From Arcanobacterium sp. (GTDB taxonomy: Bacteria; Actinomycetota; Actinomycetes; Actinomycetales; Actinomycetaceae), in contig JALELI010000068.1 in assembly GCA_022768785.1 (NCBI GenBank), positions 1-38,554 on the forward strand: a DNA stretch of 38,554 nucleotides. Reading direction: 5' to 3'. A program made the position numbers and the translations under genes. Position 1 is the stretch's first letter; the number at the start of each line of letters is the position of its first letter. Shown here one piece after another: positions 7,217 to 15,100 of this stretch. Below the pieces are notes generated by a model. That model worked only from the letters and a program-made list of their open reading frames with translations, had not been told where the DNA came from and did no database searches.

Positions 7217-8341
7217 TCAAGAAATTCTTTCTTTAACTTGATGCCACTTGTGTAGCGTATTGAGAATCAGTGCCGCACTTTTATCAGCAGCCTCAGAATT
7301 TCCAGCTTTTGTGCCACCCACGCATATAAGCATATTTCCCGCTTGAATGTAGGGGCCTCCACTGAGAATATGGCCGGCATCGGGATAGATCTGTACAGTG
7401 GTGCCCTCCGGCCTGGCATTGTGAATTTCTTTGGCCATAGCGGAGCTGCCCCACATACAGTCATCTTCACCTGCAAGAATAAGGATATCGGCGCTGGTAT
7501 CGGCCACAGCAATAGCTTTGCGGGCGATCTCTGGATCGTTTGCCACGGCACTGGCGTAAACGTTTTTATACGTCACAGGTGCCTTAGTTAGCATCGGGAA
7601 CAGAACGTCACCTATGTAATCGCTAAAAGACCCCTGCTTCACGTCAACGTATGGAAGCTCCGCGCCGCGCCACGTCCACGATGAACCGTAGTTTTTAAAA
7701 TCTAGCCCATTGAATATATAGGCAGATGGTGAAATGAGAATTAAGTGCGCGATCTGGGGATATTTAACGGCAAGATTGAGCGCATACTCGGCACCTTTTG
7801 AGGCGCCCACCACAGTGAGCGATCCGGTATCCGCCCCGATTTCACGGAGGTACGAAAGCACATCGTCAAACTGCTCCAGAGGAATCTTTGTGAGCGTAGA
7901 CGGCTGATTTGGCCTGCCGAACATGAAAAGGGAGAGCACCTCATACCCATTTTCTGCATATTTCACTGCATTTTCATAGCCTGGGGTTCCTTCAGATCCG
8001 CCATACACCACCACAACTCCGGGATTCTTAGATGCCGTTGGCCGAAGATGGAAACCCTGAGCTGCGCCGTGGTTGATTTCTGTGACGGTGACGCCGGAAA
8101 TATCTCTTGGGTAAAGGGCAAGATTCACAGGGTCGGCGTAGTAAGCTGGCGCTGCTTTCGTCACCAGATCCGCATATTTATGGCCGTTATAGAGCCGCGC
8201 AGCACTAATACTCACAGTAACAGCAATGAGCACAAACAGAATTATGAATAACACTCTTTTTATCCGTTTCGCTAGTTTATGCGCAGCATTCGATGCAGCC
8301 ATCTCTTGAGAAACTTCTGCCTTCTCTTGAATCATCGGCAT
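7217..8341 (-). CDS. Membrane-anchored alpha/beta hydrolase, BAAT/acyl-CoA thioesterase C-terminal-like
   Basis: A 374-aa serine hydrolase. Residues 1-28 are cytoplasmic and charged. A single hydrophobic segment (about 29-48, VLFIILFVLIAVTVSISAA) acts as an uncleaved anchor and leaves the enzyme outside the membrane. The fold carries the nucleophile elbow G179-A-S181-K-G183, the oxyanion-region motif VVVYGGSEG, a probable acid in GEDDCMW (D293/D294) and the histidine of DAGH (H324). GASKGAE is characteristic of the BAAT/acyl-CoA thioester hydrolase C-terminal family. The start ATG follows AGGAAAG. It is the last gene of the LytTR operon, 25 bases after DUF3021, so it is a plausible output of that regulator. 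The substrate, an ester or thioester, is unknown. Confidence 0.85.
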   Translation of the reverse strand: MPMIQEKAEVSQEMAASNAAHKLAKRIKRVLFIILFVLIAVTVSISAARLYNGHKYADLVTKAAPAYYADPVNLALYPRDISGVTVTEINHGAAQGFHLRPTASKNPGVVVVYGGSEGTPGYENAVKYAENGYEVLSLFMFGRPNQPSTLTKIPLEQFDDVLSYLREIGADTGSLTVVGASKGAEYALNLAVKYPQIAHLILISPSAYIFNGLDFKNYGSSWTWRGAELPYVDVKQGSFSDYIGDVLFPMLTKAPVTYKNVYASAVANDPEIARKAIAVADTSADILILAGEDDCMWGSSAMAKEIHNARPEGTTVQIYPDAGHILSGGPYIQAGNMLICVGGTKAGNSEAADKSAALILNTLHKWHQVKERIS

Positions 8342-8366
8342 TGCTTTCCTAGTCCCTCCCTAGCCA

Positions 8367-8810
8367 TCACTGTAGTTTTTCATTCATTTTGGCCACCTCT
8401 GTTCGTTCGATAAGCCAAGTGATAAGCCAGATAACGAGATAGACCACCACGAACATTGCGATCACACCGAACATCTCAATCCCACCACTCCACCACTTAA
8501 GGTAGCTGCCGGCCGCAATTCCACAGATGAGCACAATAGCAAAGTGTATGGCAGACGTGAGCGTAATCGGACGAGTTTCGTTGCGATAGAGAAGGCCGGC
8601 AAAAGCGCAGATCACGCCATAAACGGCATAGACGATACGCTCAATCAACACACCGACATGCACATTGGCAAAACCTTCGAGAAAGGCCGAAGTGCCAGGG
8701 GAGAAACTAGATGAGTAAAGAGCAGAAAACAGCAGTTCAACACTGGTTCCAATGGTAATGCCAATACACGCGCCAACAACAGTTGTGGCTACGATATCTT
8801 TGATTTTCAT
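8367..8810 (-). CDS. DUF3021 family membrane protein, probable LytTR partner
   Basis: A 147-aa protein with four membrane spans: near the N-terminus (IVATTVVGACIGITIGTSVELL), IVYAVYGVICAFAGLLY, AIHFAIVLICGIAAGSYL and FGVIAMFVVVYLVIWLITWLI. It ends in a charged cytoplasmic tail. The arrangement and the loop around the second span (RNETRPITLTSAIHF) fit DUF3021. DUF3021 genes commonly sit beside stand-alone LytTR regulators. In the LytTR regulatory systems known from Firmicutes, a membrane protein keeps the regulator inactive. Here it follows the LytTR gene by 126 bases containing a hairpin, and has its own strong ribosome binding site (AAAGGAG). The inhibitor role is an inference from that analogy. 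Confidence 0.85.
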   Translation of the reverse strand: MKIKDIVATTVVGACIGITIGTSVELLFSALYSSSFSPGTSAFLEGFANVHVGVLIERIVYAVYGVICAFAGLLYRNETRPITLTSAIHFAIVLICGIAAGSYLKWWSGGIEMFGVIAMFVVVYLVIWLITWLIERTEVAKMNEKLQ

Positions 8811-8860
8811 GTGAGCTCCTTTAGAGGGATAGATTGATGTATCAAATGGGCTTAGTGTTC

Positions 8861-8883
8861 TGTTTCCCCTATGAGGGGAAACA
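8861..8883 (-). promoter_or_regulatory. Perfect hairpin between the LytTR and DUF3021 genes
   Basis: TGTTTCCCCT pairs with AGGGGAAACA over a 3-nt loop, a perfect 10-bp stem in the middle of the operon. No T-tract follows on the minus strand, so it is more likely an RNA processing or stability element, a partial attenuator, or a protein-binding dyad than a full terminator. Confidence 0.55.
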
Positions 8884-8936
8884 GCGACGGCGAGCGCTAC
8901 AGCTATTGCGGCGTTGCCACGACGCCTATAGTTGAT

Positions 8937-9419
8937 TCACATTCCGAGTTTTGCTTTGAATGCCGAAAGCTGCCGGCGCGATACGAAATAACGACTTCCA
9001 TCTTTCAAATGCACGCTAATCGTGCCAGAGAAGGAGAGGTCGAGATTCTTGATGGCCGCAATACGCACGATTTCCGATTGGGAGATACGTACGAAATCCG
9101 CGACTGGCAGAGAAGCCTCCAGCTCATACATGCGAGCCTTAACCTGCCACTCTCCGCTTGCGGTATGGGCATACACGGTTTTGTTTTTCGTGAAGAAAGC
9201 GAACACCGTCGCCACATCGAGCACGGTGGCATTGCTGCCACGAAATCCGAGAATACGGTGGATTATCTGCGGCGCGGCAGAATTTTTGCGAGTGCCTGCA
9301 TCGTTCGAGGAAGCAGCTGCGAGCTCTTGAAGAGCGCGTACATCGGCATCTACTTCGCGCGCCGTCACAGCCACGAAAGTTTCTGCCACGTTTGGATCTA
9401 TGGTGAGCATGAGTTTCAC
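8937..9419 (-). CDS. LytTR-type transcriptional regulator without receiver domain
   Basis: A 160-aa DNA-binding protein. The N-terminal 60 residues (TIDPNVAETFVAVTAREVDADVRAL) form a short alpha/beta segment. The LytTR domain spans about 65-158, with the hallmark strings TVYAHTASGEWQVKARMYELEA, F-V-R-I-S-Q-S-E-I-V, and a C-terminal L-K-D-G-S-R-Y-F-V-S-R-R. There is no phospho-receiver domain and no sensor kinase nearby. This is the composition of a stand-alone LytTR regulator controlled by a membrane partner, the downstream DUF3021 gene. The GTG start is preceded by GGAAAGGG and overlaps the stop of the upstream 66-aa ORF as GTGA, which implies translational coupling. An ATG three codons further in is an alternative start. 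Confidence 0.88.
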   Translation of the reverse strand: MKLMLTIDPNVAETFVAVTAREVDADVRALQELAAASSNDAGTRKNSAAPQIIHRILGFRGSNATVLDVATVFAFFTKNKTVYAHTASGEWQVKARMYELEASLPVADFVRISQSEIVRIAAIKNLDLSFSGTISVHLKDGSRYFVSRRQLSAFKAKLGM

Positions 9420-9616
9420 AGTGCTGCCCTTTCCATACCAATAAACTCCATGTCTTCTATACAACAACACCGGTGATCGTCACGTAAATCTAGAAAGACA
9501 AGCGGCACAAAAACATACCCATTCGGATTTAGAGCCCGGGTTAAAGGCATGATTGCGAGCTGGTTTCTGCTGGCGAGCCGGAGAGTAATCGAGAAACGGT
9601 CGAGCAACTCAAGCAT
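9416..9616 (-). CDS. Small protein of unknown function translationally coupled to the LytTR gene
   Basis: A 66-aa frame starting MLELLDRFS. I chose the start by a good ribosome binding site (AGGGGAAC, five bases before ATG), which lies inside a longer, less likely frame. It has no signal peptide. The middle (YVFVPLVFLDL) is hydrophobic, though short of a convincing span, and a CCC cluster follows. Its stop overlaps the GTG start of the LytTR gene by four bases, strong evidence that it is translated. I recognise no family. It could be a leader peptide that sets LytTR translation, or a small regulatory partner. Confidence 0.6.
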   Translation of the reverse strand: MLELLDRFSITLRLASRNQLAIMPLTRALNPNGYVFVPLVFLDLRDDHRCCCIEDMEFIGMERAAL

Positions 9617-9996
9617 TTTTGTTCCCCTCATATTGGTGACGACTTTTTGCTATATTGAGCGACACGCTCTCACCAAAAACCATTCATACCGCATACTCTG
9701 AAAAGATCCCTCCGCCGCATTAACCGCGATTCTCGCAATCCGACGATTGAGCGCAGCCGAATTATTAGCTGGAGACGCCATAAGAATTGGTGCTGTCTTT
9801 CAGAGAACCAGAACTCAGCAACCGTCTCAATAAATTCTTGTTTCTCTTTTTTCATTGAACGTGCAGTTCGCCCGCATACCTGCGCGCTGAAGCTCTTCGG
9901 CTCACAGCAGCAACAATCCGCCAAACAATCAACTATTGCCCACTGCTCGATAACTTTGCTGTTCTCGGCCCCGCGCGCTGAGTAACCCGCTGCGCG
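9617..9996. other. Intergenic region upstream of the LytTR operon
   Basis: This region must contain the promoter of the LytTR operon and the end of the transcript from the 125-aa hypothetical gene. Two minus-strand frames (84 and 43 codons) lack ribosome binding sites and are not called. I see no clear LytTR direct-repeat operator by eye. Confidence 0.4.
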
Positions 9997-10374
9997 TTAC
10001 TCAGATGAAGTGGGCTCATAGAAATCCACGTCTGAAACTCTCGGCAAAGCCACACTCTCTCCAGCTTCTTTCCAATCAGCTGGATAGACCTCAAGATAAG
10101 AAAGCGCGCCGTTATCCACGAAGAGCAAGATACCGGCGTTTTGTTTGTTATCCCAAGCCTCAAGCCAGAGACGGTTGCCAACGTCGTCACCCGATACAAA
10201 TTCGATCGATGGGCACGTGCCACAACCACAGGTGCCCACCACTCGCAGATCGTCCACCTGCCCAAGCCACCGGCGCCTATCCTCTGGAGTGACGGCGTTA
10301 CCATCGTTGACGCTAGCCCGCTCAATCATCGCCGTCACTAAGGCCCGCTCAGATTCCGTAAGTTGCCGCCCCAC
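9997..10374 (-). CDS. Conserved hypothetical protein with CGCGTCPSIEF motif
   Basis: A 125-aa soluble protein with a GTG start preceded by AAAGGAAG. An N-terminal helical segment (LTESERALVTAMIERA) leads to a cysteine-rich CGCGTC followed by PSIEF, then a beta-rich region (AGILLFVDNGALSYLEVYPAD) and an acidic tail. I recognise this as the style of small actinobacterial proteins in which a C-x-C-x-x-C cluster precedes PS[IV][ED]F, but I know no function. The three cysteines could bind metal, which is an inference. It lies downstream of ferrochelatase on the same strand, with 265 bases between, so co-transcription is uncertain. Confidence 0.75.
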   Translation of the reverse strand: MGRQLTESERALVTAMIERASVNDGNAVTPEDRRRWLGQVDDLRVVGTCGCGTCPSIEFVSGDDVGNRLWLEAWDNKQNAGILLFVDNGALSYLEVYPADWKEAGESVALPRVSDVDFYEPTSSE

Positions 10375-10553
10375 AGCTTCCTTTCACTGCCCCAGTTCCT
10401 CTTAACAAGTCTAAATACCGTTCTGCGAACTTACTACTGAGCTTAACCTGCTGCTGAGCAGCTAACGCTCTTCTGCCATGCGGAACCGGCTCACCCTTTT
10501 TCCTAAAAATGCTACCCTCTCCCTGAAGAATGAGGCTCCGCATAAAGTGCTCA

Positions 10554-10636
10554 ATAGCTCCTGGAAATACCGCGATTCACGGAGAAAAGCCGCAAGTGCG
10601 CGAATATGCTTCCATAGCTCCTGGAAATACCGTGAT
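10554..10636. repeat. Two copies of a repeat spaced exactly 60 bp at the 3' end of hemH
   Basis: ATAGCTCCTGGAAATACCG followed by [C/T]GAT occurs twice, with starts 60 bases apart and 22 of 23 positions identical. Weaker similarity extends both ways (AGAAAA to the right, TGCT to the left), so the real unit is longer. Similarity at the second copy runs on into the ferrochelatase stop codon. Confidence 0.8.
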
Positions 10637-10639
10637 CCC

Positions 10640-11596
10640 CTAGAAAATGAGATTCCTAACTACCTGCACAAAGGCCGGGTCGTCATTGATAGGTGGCACC
10701 CGCACATAGAATTTCCCACCGGCCCCTTTGAAAGCATTCTGGTTTTGCACATCAAGCTCTTCGAGGGTTTCAACGCAATCGGCAATGAAGCCTGGGGTAG
10801 ATACAAGCACGGAAGTCACACCGGCTCGGGGCAATTTGGCTATGGTATCGATAGTAGCGGGGGCAAGCCATTCCCCGGGGCCGAATTTAGATTGAAATGT
10901 GGTTTTCACAGGAATCTGCACGCCTCTGTTGGCGAGCGCTTGGGCAATTGCTGCGGTGGTGGCTTCACATTCGGAACGGTATCCGGCTGCGCGATGGCTA
11001 TCCCGATTAGGGACGCCGTGATAGGAGCAGATGATCTGTTGGACACGTTTCTCGCTAGGGTGAGCAGCCAGACTAGCTGCAATGCGATCGGCGTGCCAAG
11101 CGATAAAAGCAGGTTCAGTGGGCCAGGCTCCGATGATACGAAGAGTTGGCATGGTGGGCGCTCTGTGAAAGTGGCTGAGTACTTGATCCGTGATGGCTCC
11201 AGCTGAGCTCGGTGCCCATTGGGGATAGAGCGGGAGAACGGTGAGATCACTGACGCCGGCAGCTTGCATAGCATCGAGCGCCGCGGGAATGGACGGTTCG
11301 GTGTAGGTCATGGCGTATTCAACATGCCACTCGGGTAGCGCCTGAGCGAGTAGATCGCATTGCCGCCGAGTGTAGATGACGAGCGGAGAGCCGGATTTAG
11401 TCCAGATAGAGCGGTAGAGTTTAGCAGATTTTCTGGCGCGGAAAGGGAGCACAGCGCAGTGGAGTATCGGCTGCCATAGCAGCTTAGGCAAGTCGATAAC
11501 GCGAGGGTCAGAGAGGAACGTGCGCAAGAACCTGCGTACGTCTTTAGGCTGAAAGCTAGCTGGGGTACCGAGGTTCACGATGAGAAGTCCGCGCAT
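10640..11596 (-). CDS. hemH: Ferrochelatase (probably coproporphyrin ferrochelatase)
   Basis: Inserts ferrous iron into a porphyrin in the last steps of heme synthesis. In actinobacteria the substrate is normally coproporphyrin III, in which case the enzyme is also called CpfC. The 318-aa length is normal for the monomeric bacterial type. Visible signatures are the N-terminal GLLIVNLGTP, the SGSPL loop (68-72), LPLYPQ, the metal-site histidine in S-Y-H193-G-V-P, and the conserved glutamate of C-V-E276-T-L followed by E-E-L-D. The F-Q-S-K-F-G-P motif is also intact. There is no C-terminal cysteine cluster, so I see no evidence for the [2Fe-2S] form. No other heme gene is present in the window. 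The ribosome binding site (GAAAGC) is weak. Confidence 0.95.
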   Translation of the reverse strand: MRGLLIVNLGTPASFQPKDVRRFLRTFLSDPRVIDLPKLLWQPILHCAVLPFRARKSAKLYRSIWTKSGSPLVIYTRRQCDLLAQALPEWHVEYAMTYTEPSIPAALDAMQAAGVSDLTVLPLYPQWAPSSAGAITDQVLSHFHRAPTMPTLRIIGAWPTEPAFIAWHADRIAASLAAHPSEKRVQQIICSYHGVPNRDSHRAAGYRSECEATTAAIAQALANRGVQIPVKTTFQSKFGPGEWLAPATIDTIAKLPRAGVTSVLVSTPGFIADCVETLEELDVQNQNAFKGAGGKFYVRVPPINDDPAFVQVVRNLIF

Positions 11597-11637
11597 GCTT
11601 TCTATTTTAGAGACGCACCGCCCCTTTTTTAGAGAGG

Positions 11638-12118
11638 TTAAGCTGCAACGGTCTTATGGAGAAATGAGAGAGCTTCATCAATATCAGCAAAGCTTCCGCT
11701 TTCCCGCCCAGTCGCCGAGAATACCGCTCACCCAGAGGCCATAAAGTGATCACAGCGTTCACATCACTGCGTGCGGCGTCAACGTTACACCACTCAACCC
11801 ACGCTTCTCGTAGGGCATTCTGGAATAGTTCTCCAACAACACACGCGAGCCCCTATCTGCAGCCAGCAAACAAAGCCGCGGCCACGGCTCTCCGAGTTGC
11901 TTCATCAAGGTGAAGAGTGGAGAGCTTTCCGCCTAAGAACCCCTGAACAAGATCGATCATATTCGTGGGGATAGACGCCGCCACCGCATGCGAGCCAGAT
12001 CTTCAACAGAATCAAAGTAGTAGAAGGTGGCTCGATTAAATCGAACCTCTCGCACAATTGACGCCGCCGTGATAGATGAGTAGGAATCAGACTCGATCTG
12101 GCGCCAGTCACCCTCGAA
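11638..12118 (-). pseudogene. Decayed TetR-family regulator
   Basis: On the minus strand one frame (11957-12118) reads DWRQIESDSYSSITAASIVR, then EVRFNRATFYYFDSVEDLAR, then MRWRRL. That is a clear TetR helix-turn-helix with the F-Y-Y-F-D signature, and it is flanked on both sides by in-frame stops. TetR-like C-terminal sequence continues in other frames: CLLAADRGSRVLLENYSRMP, and at the very end SFADIDEALSFLHKTVAA, stopping at 11638. Several frameshifts are therefore needed to rebuild the gene, and the start is lost. It lies between the pilus adhesin and ferrochelatase, both on the same strand. Its targets are unknown. Confidence 0.75.
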
Positions 12119-12174
12119 CTAAATACACGAGCCCACCACTTTGCAGCGGAAACTGCAGCGGCGGCACAGAGCAA

Positions 12175-15100
12175 CTAGCTGCGTTTGCCGCGCCGCGCCA
12201 CAATCAGTGCGCCGGCAAAGAGCAAGCTCATGATGCCCGCACTCATGATCCCGAACAATCCTCCATGGCCGGCCTTAGGCAGATCTCCCTGCTTATAGTT
12301 GGCCACTGAGAGCGAATACACTCGCGCTCCATCAGAATCCTTCGTCACCTCGGCCTTACCCAGAGCACGGGTGATAGTCACCGCTGATTCATCAATATCT
12401 GCGGTAGCCGGATTATCCACCACCACATCAAATTCGATTGGCTCTGGAAGCAGCGAATATCCCTCTGGCGAGCGTGTTTCTGTGAGCACATAGTGCCCAG
12501 CGGGCAGCTCAGGAATATTCCATGAGTCTGTAGCCACCGGAGCACCAGGTTGAACGCCACCATCACCGAGCGCCTTATTACTCGTCACAGTCACCGTGCC
12601 ATCGGCTCCGAGCGTGGCCGCAAATTCGCTCTCGCCTGTGCCCCTTAGAGTGAACGCGGCGCCCTCCAGTGCTCGGCCGTCTTTATCCACCTTGTGCAGG
12701 CGGAAATTCACCGTTTTCTTCGGGTTAAACGCCGCGAACGATGCCACCATTTGGCCATCGGTTTGGGTGAGACGAGCTGTAAACCCAGCCTTACTCTCAT
12801 CAGTGAGCACATAGCCATCTGGTGCCCGCACCTCTTTTACTAAGTAAACCTTCGGCGCATCAGCAGTTCCTATCGGTAGACGATCCCAGAAGATAGTGCC
12901 ATTGGCATCAGTGGTCTTGTTTCCAAGCTGCTTCCCATCGATGTCTTTCACAGGCTGCCCGGCCTCATCAGTGATCTGGAACTCTGCTTCCGGCAGCACT
13001 ATTGAGGTGCCGCTTTGATACTTCACAAGCGATATACGCCCAGCAATCCGATTGTTAGGCACAGTGATCAACACTGTGTGATCTACTGCTGAAAGTGCAG
13101 CCGAATCTGGAGTAAACGTGATCGGTTTAGCCAGTTTTCGGTATCCATCTGGAGCCGCAAGCTCCGTCACAGTGTATGTGGCATCATGCTGAAGTAGCTT
13201 CGTGAGCGGAGCAATCCCATCTGCTCCAGAAATCACAGTTTCCACCACTCCACCTTGCGCGTCTTTGATTTCAAATTGCGCATTAGCAAGTGGCTTATCC
13301 ACAGCGTACGTACCATTCAACAACAGCGTAACTTGCGCTTTCACTTCTCCTTCGGGAAGCTGCCCATTATGAGCATCGGCGATGCGCTGAGCAGTAGCTT
13401 GATCTTTAATGCCGTCAAAGAGCCGATCCACCTTCATAATGCGCGCCTTTTGAGCAGTGTTGGTGGCGCTGAAAGCAAAATCTTTCGGAGCGAATGGGTC
13501 TGCCGTGAAAGTCCAGGTGGCATCGGGATTTGGCAAATAACCCAGTGCCGGCGCTTTTTCACGGATCGTGTAGGCGCCTTGCAACCCAGTGAACTGCACG
13601 AGCCCTTGATCATCAGTGCTCTTTGTTTCGATCACTTTATCCTCAGCCGGAGTAGCTCCCTTGAGGATCAGCTCAAACTGCGCGCCCTTCACCACAGTGC
13701 CATCTTGATCTTTCTTATGCACCTGAGCAGTGGAATCGCGGCGCTCTTCCAGGTTTGGGAACACGATCTGCGAGCTATCGAGCACATAGTTTTGCGCATC
13801 GAGCCCATGAAGTGTGCCATCACCAGCCACAGTGAACTTATATTCACGATCTTCAATTGGGTAGATATCGAGCGGTGCCGTCTTTTCTACAGTTTTCTTC
13901 GCCTTAGGATCCCATTCTTTCCACGTTTTGGTGATTGCGGTTTCTTTCAGCGAATATGTGAATCCGGTATCCAGATTTACGTCGGTGCCAGATTGCACAG
14001 TCATATCCGCACCCACCTGCACACCATGAGCATCAAACTTCTTGAGCACAAATGTTGCGTGAATCCCTTCAGCATCAAGATTTACGCCATCGGTGGCAGC
14101 AAAGCCCGTGATTGGCTTATTTTTCAACTTGTTTGCATCGCGGAAACCGATCTTCGTGAGGTGAATTTTTGCCTGTGGGTTCGCCACAGGTTCTGAAAGC
14201 TTCAGTGTTTCACCCGGATGAATAGTGATCCACCGATCAGCTATCGGAACGAGGCGCCCGAACGGCTGCTCTTTAAGCAACAGACGTTGCAAATTGCCGG
14301 CCTTAAAACTGAGTGGAACATCGAAGAACCGCACAATGCCGTCTTTATCTGAGGTAGCTGTCAGCACCGTGACGGGAGACGTGTTGAGATTAGTGAGCGT
14401 AAACGTGACACCCGCGATCGGAGCACCCAGCCCATCAACTTTTCGGAACTCCAAGTTGCCAAATGGCGGTGGTGGCGTGGGTTTATTCACCACTGGAGTA
14501 TTCAAATTCCACGCTGGTGACGGAACCCCCTGCGTGAAAGTAACAGTGCACTGGCTGCTACTGCCACCGCACGTTACAGTTGCCACATCGTATCCCTGCG
14601 GAGCCGCTTCTTCTTTCAACACATACCGGTAGCGAGCATCGATACCAGTGAAAGTTACCACACCGTCAGCTCCCGAGACGGCGTAATACGTTTGTGGATC
14701 AATGAGGCCAGCTGCCATATCCAGCATGCCTGTGAGTGAGAAGCGCGCACCGGCTTGCGGCTCACCTTTCTCGTTGTGCTTAGTGAGCGTCACGGTTCCT
14801 TGCGGAGGAGCCATCTTCACCGATACTGGATTGGCCTCTAGATATTTTGCCTGGCCATCGTCTTTGCGCACAAACGAGTTGATAGCAACTTTGTCTACAT
14901 CTCGTGGATCTTTGCTCACAGTAGATCCAACGAGGATCTCTACGGCGGTTCCAGCTTTCAGCACAACTCCCTCATTGGCCACTATCTTCAAACCAGTGGT
15001 GCTATTCGGGATCGTTACTTTGCCTTGAGTATCAGGAACGAGAGGGGTGGTGGAGCACGTGCCAGCATCAGCTCCCACGGAACCTTGGTTCACCACATCA

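Noticed and set aside
9670..9924. 84-codon minus-strand frame
   Set aside because: No ribosome binding site at any in-frame start, and the arginine- and cysteine-rich composition looks non-coding.
10349..10543. 64-codon minus-strand frame upstream of the 125-aa hypothetical gene
   Set aside because: It overlaps the better supported GTG start and ribosome binding site of that gene and has no domain.
10554..10636. Possible CRISPR array, since the repeat period is 60 bases
   Set aside because: Only two units exist, similarity leaks into the would-be spacer, the second copy runs into the ferrochelatase stop codon, and no cas gene is near.
11905..12174. 89-codon minus-strand frame as an intact gene
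   Set aside because: The neighbouring frame clearly encodes a TetR helix-turn-helix, so this frame is a shadow of the pseudogene.
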